DNA of 64,000 bases from the NCBI RefSeq assembly GCF_051401765.1, contig NW_027480449.1:2728001-2792000 (forward strand), written 5' to 3'. This DNA comes from Calliopsis andreniformis. Its lineage: Eukaryota; Arthropoda; Insecta; Hymenoptera; Andrenidae. Numbering within the stretch: the stretch's first letter is position 1; every line of letters starts with the position of its first letter. A program made the translations under genes and the position numbers. The notes beneath the pieces are model-generated. The model was given only the letters and a program-made list of their open reading frames with translations, was not told where the DNA came from and searched no databases. Of the stretch, positions 52,701 to 63,440 are shown piece after piece.

Positions 52701-55700
52701 AAGATTGAGGATTGAGGATTGAGGATTGAGGATTGAGGATTGAGGGTTGAAGATTGAGGATTGGGTACTGAGTATTGAGGGCTGAGTGATGAGAATTGAT
52801 GTTTGTGGATATAGATTTGAAGATTGCAGGTTGAGTATTGAGTATTGAATCCTGTGAAGTGAGGATATTCTATTGAGGATTGAGGATTGACAACTGATAG
52901 TTGAGGACTGTGGGCTGAAGATTGAGGATTCAGGATTGAGGATTCAGGATTGAGGTTTGTGGAATGAGGATTGAGGATTGAGGATTGGCGATTGAGGATT
53001 GCGGATTGAGGGTTGAAGATTGAGGATTGGGTACTGAGGATTGAGCATTGAGGTTTGAGGGTTGAGTACTGAAGGTTGAGGATCGAGGATTGAGGGTTGT
53101 GGATTGAGGACGAGGACTGAGGGTTGAGTATTGATGGTTGAGGTCTCAGGATTGAGGATTGATGATTGAGAATTGAGGATTGAGGATTGCGGATTGAAGA
53201 TTGAGGATTGGGTGTTGAGGATTGAATAATGAGGATTGAGGATTGAGGATTGAGGATTGAGGGTTGAAGATTGAGTATTGAGGATTGAAGGTTGAGGATT
53301 GAGGATTGAGGATTGAGGGTTGAGGATTGAGGATTGAAGATTGAGGTTTGGGTATTGCGGATTGAACATTGAGGATTGAGGATTGAGGATTGAGGATTGA
53401 GGATTGAGGATTGAGAACTGAAGATTGAATATTGATGATTGAAGATTGAGGATTCAGGATTGAGGGTTGTGGATTGAGGACGAGGGCTGAGGGTTGAGTA
53501 TTGATGTTTGACGTCAGAGGGCTGAGAATTGAGGATTGAGAATTGAGGACTGAGGATTGAGGATTGAAGATTTAGGATTGGGTATTGAGGATTGGAGAAT
53601 GAGGATTGAGGACTGAGGATTGGGGATTGAGGATTGAAGATTGAGTATTGAGGATTGAAGATTGAGGATTGATTGTTGACTCTTGAAGATTGAGGATTTG
53701 GGACTGAGGATTGAGGGTTGAGTGATGAGAATTGATGTTTGTGGATAGAGATCTGAAGATTGCAGATTGAGTATTGAGTATTGAAAACTGTGAATTGGGG
53801 ATATTCTATTGAGGATTGAGGACTGACAACTGATTGTAGAGGCCTGAGAGCTGAAGATTGAGGATTCAGGATCGGGGATTCCGGATTGAGGTTTGAGGAC
53901 TGAGGATTGAGGATTGAGGATTGAGGATTGAGGATTGAGGATTGAGGATTGAAGATTGAGGATTGGTTATTGACGATTGAAGAATGAAGATTGAGGATTG
54001 AGGATTGGGTATTGAGGATTGGAGATTGAGTATTGCGGATTGAAGATTGACGGTTGAGTATAGGGGATTGTGGATTGAGGATTGAGGATTGAGGATTGAG
54101 GATTGAAGACTGAGTATTGAGGATTGAAGATTGAGTATTGAGGATAGAAGATTAAGATTGAGGATTGAGGATTGAGGATTGAGGGTTGAGGATTGAAGAT
54201 TGATGATTAGGGACTGAGTATTGAGGGTTGAGTGATGAGAATTGATGTTTGTGGATAGAGATCTGAAGATTGCAGATTGAGTATTGAGTATTGAAAGCTG
54301 TGAATTGAGGATATTCTATTCAGGATTGAGGATTGACAACTGATTGTTGAGGACTCAGGGCTGAAGGTTGAGGATTCAGGATTGAGGATTCAGGATTGAG
54401 GATTCAGGATTGAGGTTTGAGGTCTGAGGATTGAGGATTGAGGATTGAGGATTGAGGATTGAAGACTGAGGATTGGGTATTGAGGATTGAACATTGAGGA
54501 CGAGGTCTGAGGTTTGAGTATTTATGTTTGAAGTCTGAGGATTGAAGATTGAGGATTAAGGATTGAGGATTGGGGATTGAGGATCTAGGATTGGAGATTG
54601 AATATTGATGATTGAAGTTTGAGGATCGAGGATTGAGGGATGTGGATTGAGGACGAGGATTGAGGGTTGAGTATTGATGTTTGATGTCTGAGGATTGAGG
54701 ATTGAGGATGGAGAATTGAGGATTAAGGATTGAGGATTGAAGATTGAAGATTGCGTATTGGGGACTGAAGAATGAGTATTGAGAATTGAGGATTGAGGAT
54801 TGAAGATTGAGGATTCGGTATTGAGGGTCGAAGAATGAGGATTGAGGTGTGAGGACTGAGGATTGAGGATTGCAGTTTGAGTATGGATGATTGAAGATTG
54901 AGGATTGAGGATTGAGGATTGAGGATTGAGGATTGAGAATTGAGGATTGAATATTGAGTATTGAGGATTGAAGATTGAGGATTGAGGATTGAGGATTGAG
55001 GATTGAGGATTGAAGATTGAGGATTCGGGATTCAGGATTGAAGATTGAGGATTGAGCATTGAGGATTGAGAATTGAGGATTGAGGATTGAAGATTGAGTA
55101 TTGAGGATTGAAGATTGAGGATTGAGCATTGAGGAATGAGGAATGAGGATGAGGGCTGAGGGTTGAGGATTGAGGTTTGAGAGCTGAGGACTGAGGATTG
55201 AGGATTGAGAATTGGGGATTGAGGATTCAGGATTATAGATTGAGGATTGGGTATTGAGGATTGAAGAGTGAGGATTGAGGATTGAAGATTGAAGACTGAG
55301 TATTGAGGATTGAAGATTGAGGATTGAGGATTGAGGATTCAGGATTGAGGATTGAGGATGAGGGCTGTGGGTTGAGGATTGAGGATTGAGAATTGAGGAT
55401 TGAGTATTGAGGATTGAGGATTGAGGATTGAGGATTGAAGACTGAGTATTGAGGATTGAAGATTGAGGTTTGAGGATTGAGGATTGAGGATTGACGATGA
55501 GGGCTGAGGGTTGAGGATTGAGGATTGAGGATTGAGGATTGAAGATCCAGTATTGAGGATTGAGGATTGAGGATTGAGGATTGAGTATTGAAGATTGTGG
55601 ACTGATGATTGACGATTGAGGACAGAGGATTGAGGATTGAAGATTGAGGATTAAGGATTGAGGATTGGGGATTGAGGATTGAAGATTGAGGGTTGGGTAT

Positions 55701-55984
55701 TGAGGATTGAAGAATGAGGATTGAGGATTGAGGATTGAGGGTTGAGGATTGAAGATTGAGTATTGAGGATTGAAGACTGACGATTGAGAATTGAGGACTG
55801 ATGTTTGAGGTTTGTGTATTGAATATTGAGGATTGAAGATTGAGGATTGAGGATTGAGGATTGAGCATTGAAGATTGAGTATTGATGATTGAAGATTGAG
55901 GATTGAGGTTTGAGGGTTGAGGATGGAGGATTGAGGATTGAGAATTGAGTATTGAAGATTGAGTATTCATGACTGAGTATTGAG
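49786..55984 (+). repeat. HOR family 2, tandem copy c (period 6,206)
   Basis: Copy of 43,580-49,785 at offset 6,206, falling to 6,199 after one heptamer is lost. It shares the 684-base deletion and the GAATTGA substitution near 48,730/54,936, so copies b and c are sisters. At the joint near 49,785 the sequence skips 739 bases relative to copy a (106 units minus three; three 6-base units lie in the skipped part). Boxes lie at 50,364 (B) and near 51,125, 51,453, 52,848, 53,784 and 54,294 (A). Confidence 0.88.
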
Positions 55985-57060
55985 GATTGAGGATTGAGGG
56001 TTAAGGATTGAGGATCGAAGATTGAGTATTGAGTCTTGAAGATTGAGGTTTGAGGATTGAGGAATGAGGATGGAGGATGAGGGCTGAGGGTTGAGGATTG
56101 AGGTTTAAGTATTGAATACTGAGAATTCAGGATATTCTATTGAGTATTGAGAATTGAGGATTGATGGCTGAGTATTGAGGATTGAGGATTGAGGATTGAG
56201 GATTGAGTATTGAAGATTGGGGATTGATGATTGAGGATTGAGGATTGGGGATTGAGGATTGTGTGTTGAAGATTGAGGATTGATGATTGAGGATTGAAGA
56301 TCGAGGATCGAATATTTAGTATTGAGGATTGAAGATTGATGATTGAGGATTGAGGATTGAAGATTGAAGACTGAGTATTGAGGATTGAAGATTGAGGATT
56401 GAGGATTCAGGATTCAGGATTGAGGATTGAGGATGAGGGCTGTGGGTTGAGGATTGAGGATTGAGAATTGAGGATTGAGTATTGAGGATTGAGGATTGAG
56501 GATTGAGGATTGAAGACTAAGTATTGAGGATTGAAGATTGAGGTTTGAGGATTGAGGATTGAGGATTGACGATGAGGGCTGAGGGTTGAGGATTGAGGAT
56601 TGAGGATTGAGGATTGAAGATCCAGTATTGAGGATTGAGGATTGAGGATTGAGGATTGAAGATTGAGTATTGAGTATTGAAGATTGAGGGTTGAGGATTG
56701 AGGATTGAGGATTGTGGACTGAAGATTGAGGATTGGGGATTGAGGATTGACGATTGAGGATTGAGTATTGAGGATTGAGAATTGAGGATTGATTATTGAA
56801 GGTTGAGTATTGAGGATTGAAGATTGAGGACTGAGGACTGAAGAATGAGGATTGAGGATTGAGGATTGAGGATTGAGGGTTGAAGATTGAGTATTGAGGA
56901 TTGAAGGTTGAGGATTGAGGATTGAGGATTGAGGGTTGAGGACTGAGGATTGAAGATTGAGGTTTGGGTATAGGGGATTGAACATTGAGGATTGAGGATT
57001 GAGGATTGAGGATTGACAGTTGTGGACTGAGGACGAGGACTCAGGGTTCAGCATTGCTCT
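55985..57060 (+). repeat. HOR family 2 right flank, like 35,020-36,170
   Basis: After copy c the array continues as 35,020-36,170 does, with the single TTAAGGATTGAGGATCG run near 56,001, modified box B near 56,117 and the 287-base stretch missing from copy b. Near 57,015 nine heptamers (63 bases) are missing relative to 36,070-36,135, just before GACAGTTGTGGACTGAGG. The unit AGGACTCAGGGTTCAGC near 57,038 is a private variant. Confidence 0.78.
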
Positions 57061-59700
57061 TTGAGGTCTGTGGATTGAGGATTGAGGATTGAGGATTGAG
57101 GATTGAGGATTGAGGATTGAGGATTGAAGATTGAGGATTGGGTATTGAGGATTGAGAATTGAGGATGAGGGCTGAGAGTTGAGGATTGAGGTTTGAGGAA
57201 TGAGGATTGAGGGTTGAGGATTGAAGATTGAGGGTTGATGATTGAGGATTGAGGATTGAGTATTGAAGATTGAGTATTGATGACTGAGGATTGAAGGTTG
57301 AGGATTGAGGATGGAGGATTGAAGAGAGAGGACTGAGTATTGAGGATTGAGTGTTGAGAATTGATGTTTGAGGATTGAGACTTGATTATTGAATTTTGTG
57401 GATTGCGTATTGAACCATGAGAATTCAGGATATTCTATTGAGTATTGAGAATTGAGGATTGATGGTTGAGTGTTGAGGATTGACGGTTGAGGGTTGTGTG
57501 TTGAATATTGAGGATTGAGGATTGAGGATTGAGAATTGAGGATTGAAGATTGAGGATTGGGGATTGAGGCTTGACGATTGAGGATTGAGTATTGAGGACT
57601 GAGATTTGAGGATTGAGGATTGAGTATTGAGTATTGAGGATTGAAGGCTGAGGATTGAGGATTGAGGATTGAAGATAGAGGACTGGGTGTTGATGGTTGA
57701 GTGATGAGGATTGATGTTTGTGGATTGAGATTTGAAGATTGAAGGTTGGGGTTCAGTATTGAAAACTGTGAATTGAGGATATTCTATTGAGCATTGAGGA
57801 TTGACAATTGATTTTTGAGGACTGAGGGCTGAAGATGGAGGATTCAGGATTGAGGATTCGGGATTGAGGTTTGAGGACTGAGGATTGAGGGTTGAGGATA
57901 GAGGACTGAGGATTGACGCTTGAGGATTGAGGGTTGAGTATGGAGGATTGAAGAGAGAGGACTGAGTGTTGAGTATTGAGTGTTGAGAATGGATGTTTGA
58001 GGATTGAGATTTGCTTATTGAATATTGTGGATTGAGTATTGAACCATGAGAATTCAGGATACTCTATTGAGTATTGAGAATTGAGGATTGATGATTGAGG
58101 CTTGAGTGTTGAATATTGAGGATTGGGGATTGAGGATTGAGAATTGAGGATTGAGGATTGAGGATTGAGCATTGAATATTGAGGATTGTGTATTGAGGAT
58201 TGAAGAATGAGGACTGAGGATTGAGCATTGAGGATTGAGGATTGAAGACTGAGTATTGAGGATTGTAGATTGAGGATTGAGGACTGAGGATTGAGGATTG
58301 AGGATTGAGGATTGAGGATTGAAGATTGAGTATTGAGTATTGAAGATTGGGGGTTGAGGATTGAGGATTGAGGATTGTGGACTGAAGATTGAGGATTGGG
58401 GATTGAGGATTGACGATTGAGGATTGAGTTTTGAGGATTGAGAATTGAGGATTGATTATTGAAGGTTGAGTATTGAGGATTGAAGATTGAGGATTGAGGA
58501 TTGAGGATTGAGGATTGAGGATTGAGGATTGAGGATGAGGGCTGAGGATTGAGGATTGAGGTTTGAGGACTGAGGACTGAGGATTGAGGATTGAGAATTG
58601 AGGATTCAGGATTGAGGATTGAGGATTGAAGATTGAGGATTGGGTATTGAGGATTGAAGAATGAGGACTGAGGATTGAGGATTGAGGATTGAGGATTGAA
58701 GATTGAGGATTGAAGATTGAGGATTGAGTATTGAATATTGAGTATTGAGGATTGAAGATTGAGGGTTGAGGATTGAGGGTTGACGATTGAGGACGAGGAC
58801 TGACGGTTGAGGATTGAGGTTTGAGGGTTGAGGGCTGAGGATTGAGGAATGATGATTGAGGATTGATGATTGAGCATTGAGGATTGAAGATTGAGGACTG
58901 GGGAATGAGGATTGAAGGTTGAGGATTAAGGATTGAAGATTGGGGATTGAGGATCTAGGATTGGAGATTGATTATTGAGGATTGAAGATTGGGGATTGAG
59001 GATTGAGGATTGAGAATTGAGAATTGAGGATGAGGGCTGAGGGTTGAGGATTGAGGTTTGAGGAATGAGGATTGAGGGTTGAGAATTGAGGATTGAGGAT
59101 TGAGGATTGAGGATTGAGGATTGAGTATTGCAGATTGAGTATTGATGACTGAGAATTGAGGGTTGAGGATTGAGGATGGAGGATTGAAGAGAGAGGACTG
59201 AGTATTGAGGATTGAGTGTTGAGAATTGATGTTTGAGGATTGAGATTTGATTATTGAATTTTGTGGATTGAGTATTGAACCATGAGAATTCAGGATATTC
59301 TATTGAGTATTGAGAATAGAGGATTGATGGTTGAGGGCTGTGTGTTGAATATTGAGGATTGTGGATTGAGGATTGAGGATTGAGGATTGAAGGTTGAGGA
59401 TTGGGGATTGTGGATTGACGATTGAGGATAGAGGATTGAGTATTGAGGACTGAGAATTGAGGATTGAAGTTTGAGGATTGAGGATTGAGGATTGAAGATT
59501 GAGGACTGGGTGTTGATGGTTGAGTGATGAGAATTGATGTTTGTGGATTGAGATTTGAAGATTGAAGAATGGGGTTCAGTATTGAAAACTGTGAATTGAG
59601 GATATTCTATTGAGGATTGAGGATTGACAATTGATCTTTGAGGACTGAGGGCTGAAGATTGAGGATTCAGGATTGAGGATTCGGGATTGAGGTTTGAGGA
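57061..59700 (+). repeat. Q-type and 23-24 kb-type block, third occurrence
   Basis: Box B at 57,413, box A near 57,762 and box B at 58,043 match 22,391/22,739/23,020 and 27,343/27,691/27,972. After box B at 58,043 the sequence first follows 27,972 (it keeps the nine heptamers missing at 23,063). It then follows 23,081-24,186 and 24,513, with box B at 59,279 and box A near 59,585. This copy therefore looks closest to the unbroken ancestor of the 22-25 kb region. Confidence 0.78.
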
Positions 59701-62700
59701 CTGAGGATTGAGGGTTGAGGATTGAGGATTGAGGATTGAGGATTGAAGATTGAGTATTGAGTATTGAAGATTGAGGGTTGAGGATTGAGGATTGAGGATT
59801 GTGGACTGAAGATTGAGGATTGGGGATTGAGGATTGACGATTGAGGATTGAGTATTGAGGATTGAGAATTGAGGATTGATTATTGAAGGTTGAGTATTGA
59901 GGGTTGAAGATTGAGGATTGAGGATTGAGGATTGAGGTTTGAGGATGAGGGCTGAGGTTGAGGATTGAGGTTTGAGGACTGAGGGCTGAGGTTGAGGATT
60001 GAGGTTTGAGGACTGAGGACTGAGGATTGAGGATTGAGAATTGAGGATTGAGGATTGAGGATTGAAGATCGAGGATTGGGTATTGAGGATTGAAGAATGA
60101 GGATTGAGGATTGAGGATTGAGGATTGAGGATTGAAGATTGAGGATTGAAGATTGAGGATTGAGTATTGAATATTGAGTATTGAGGATTGAAGGTTGAGG
60201 ATTGTGGATTGAGGGTTGACGATTGAGGACGAGGACTGACGGTTGAGGATTGAGGTTTGAGGATTGAGGATTGAGGATTGAAGATTGAGTATTGAGTATT
60301 GAAGATTGGGGGTTGAGGATTGAGGATCGAGGATTGTGGACTGAAGATTGAGGATTGTGTATTGAGGATTGAAGAATGTGGATTGAGGATTGAGGATTGA
60401 GGATTGAGGATTGAAGACTGAGTATTGAGGATTGTAGATTGAGGATTGAGGACTGAGGATTGAGGATTGAGGATTGAGGATTGAGGATTGAGTATTGAAG
60501 ATTGAGTATTGATTATTGAAGATTGAGGGTTGAGGATTGAGGATTGAGGATTGTGGACTGAAGATTGAGGATTGGGGATTGAGGATTGACGATTGAGGAT
60601 TGAGTATTGAGGATTGAGAGTTGAGGATTGATTATTGAAGGTTGAGTATTGAGGATTGAAGATTGAGGATTGAGGATTGAGGATTGAGGATTGAGGATGA
60701 GGTCTGAGGATTGAGGATTGAGGTTTGAGGACTGAGGTCTGGGGTTGAGGACTGAGAATTGAGGATTGAGGATTGAGGATTGAGGACTGAAGATTGAGGA
60801 TTGGGTATTGAGAATTGAAGAATGATGATTGAGGATTGAGGATTGAGGATTGAGGATTGAGTATTGAGGATTGAAGATTGAGGATTGAGGATTGAGGATT
60901 GAGGATTGAGGATTGAGGGTTGAAGATTGAGAATTGGGGACTGAGTATTGAGGGCTGAGTGATGAGAATTGATGTTTGTGGATATAGATTTGAAGATTGC
61001 AGGTTGAGTATTGAGTATTGAATCCTGTGAAGTGAGGATATTCTATTGAGGATTGAGGATTGACAACTGATAGTTGAGGACTGTGGGCTAAAGATTGAGG
61101 ATTCAGGATTGAGGATTCAGGATTGAGGTTTGTGGAATGAGGATTGAGGATTGAGGATTGGCGATTGAGGATTGCGGATTGAGGGTTGAAGATTGAGGAT
61201 TGGGTACTGAGGATTGAGCATTGAGGATTGAGGGTTGAGTACTGAAGATTGAGGATCGAGGATTGAGGGTTGTGGATTGAGGACGAGGACTGAGGGTTGA
61301 GTATTGATGCTTGAGGTCTCAGGATTGAGGATTGATGATTGAGAATTGAGGATTGAGGATTGCGGATTGAAGATTGAGGATTGGGTGTTGATGATTGAAT
61401 AATGAGGATTGAGGATTGAGGATTGAGGATTGAGGGTTGAAGATTGAGTATTGAGGATTGAAGGTTGAGGATTGAGGATTGAGGATTGAGGGTTGAGGAT
61501 TCAGGATTGAAGATTGAGGTTTGGGTATTGCGGATTGAACATTGAGGATTGAGGATTGAGGATTGAGGATTGAGGATTGAGAACTGAATATTGAATATTG
61601 ATGATTGAAGATTGAGGATAGAGGATTGAGGGTTGTGGATTGAGGACGAGGGCAGAGGGTTGAGTATTGATGTTTGACGTCAGAGGGCTGAGAATTGAGG
61701 ATTGAGAATTGAGGACTGAGGATTGAGGATTGAAGATTTAGGATTGGAGAATGAGGATTGAGGACTGAGGATTGGGGATTGAGGATTGAAGATTGAGTAT
61801 TGAGGATTGAAGATTGAGGATTGATTGTTGACTCTTGAAGATTGAGGATTTGGGACTGAGGATTGAGGGTTGAGTGATGAGAATTGATGCTTGTGGATAG
61901 AGATCTGAAGATTGCAGATTGAGTATTGAGTATTGAAAACTGTGAATTGGGGATATTCTATTGAGGATTGAGGATTGACAACTGATTGTAGAGGCCTGAG
62001 TGCTGAAGATTGAGGATTCAGGATCGAGGATTCCGGATTGAGGTTTGAGGACTGAGGATTGAGGGTTGAGGATTGAGGATTGAGGATTGAGGATTGAGGA
62101 TTGAAGATTGAGGATTGGTTATTGACGATTGAAGAATGAAGATTGAGGATTGAGGATTGAGTATTGAGGATTGGAGATTGAGTATTGCGGATTGAAGATT
62201 GACGGTTGAGTATAGGGGATTGTGGATTGAGGATTGAGGATTGAGGATTGAGGATTGAAGACTCAGTATTGAGGATTGAAGATTGAGTATTGAGGATAGA
62301 AGATTAAGATTGAGGATTGAGGATTGAGGATTGAGGGTTGAGGATTGAAGATTGATGATTAGGGACTGAGTATTGAGGGTTGAGTGATGAGAATTGATGT
62401 TTGTGGATAGAGATCTGAAGATTGCAGATTGAGTATTGCGTATTGAAAGCTGTGAATTGAGGATATTCTATTCAGGATTGAGGATTGACAACTGATTGTT
62501 GAGGACTCAGGGCTGAAGGTTGAGGATTCAGGATTGAGGATTCAGGATTGAGGATTCAGGATTGAGGTTTGAGGTCTGAGGATTGAGGATTGAGGATTGA
62601 CGATTGAGGATTGAAGACTGAGGATTGGGTATTGAGGATTGAACATTGAGGACGAGGTCTGAGGGTTGAGTATTTATGTTTGAAGTCTGAGGATTGAAGA

Positions 62701-63440
62701 TTGAGGATTAAGGATTGAGGATTGGGGATTGAGGATCTAGGATTGGAGATTGAATATTGATGATTGAAGTTTGAGGATCGAGGATTGAGGGATGTGGATT
62801 GAGGACGAGGATTGAGGGTTGAGTATTGATGTTTGATGTCTGAGGATTGAGGATTGAGGATGGAGAATTGAGGATTAAGGATTGAGGATTGAAGATTGAA
62901 GGTTGCGTATTGGGGACTGAAGAATGAGTATTGAGAATTGAGGATTGAGGATTGAAGATTGAGGATTCGGTATTGAGGGTCGAAGAATGAGGATTGAGGT
63001 GTGAGGACTGAGGATTGAGGATTGCAGTTTGAGTATGGATGATTGAATATTGAGGATTGAGGATTGAGGATTGAGGATTGAGGATTGAGGATTGAGGATT
63101 GAATATTGAGTATTGAGGATTGAAGATTGAGGATTGAGGATTGAGGATTGAGGATTGAGGATTGAAGATTGAGGATTCGGGATTGAGGATTGAAGATTGA
63201 GGATTGACCATTGAGGATTGAGAATTGAGGATTGAGGATTGAAGATTGAGTATTGAGGATTGAAGATTGAGGATTGAGCATTGAGGAATGAGGAATGAGG
63301 ATGAGGGCTGAGGGTTGAGGATTGAGGTTTGAGAGCTGAGGACTGAGGATTGAGGATTGAGAATTGGGGATTGAGGATTCAGGATTATTGATTGAGGATT
63401 GGGTATTGAGGATTGAAGAGTGAGGATTGAGGATTGAGGA
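59701..63440 (+). repeat. HOR family 2, copy d (more diverged)
   Basis: The first part follows 37,740-39,010 and the second 39,013-41,440. The altered box A is at 61,021, with box A near 61,937 and 62,446. A private duplication near 59,942-60,020 repeats GGGCTGAGGTTGAGGATTG and the following GGTTTGAGGACTGA. It lacks the two heptamers GGGTATTGAGGATT present near 39,742, at 61,740. It has the TGACGTCA octamer at 61,675-61,682. Confidence 0.8.
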
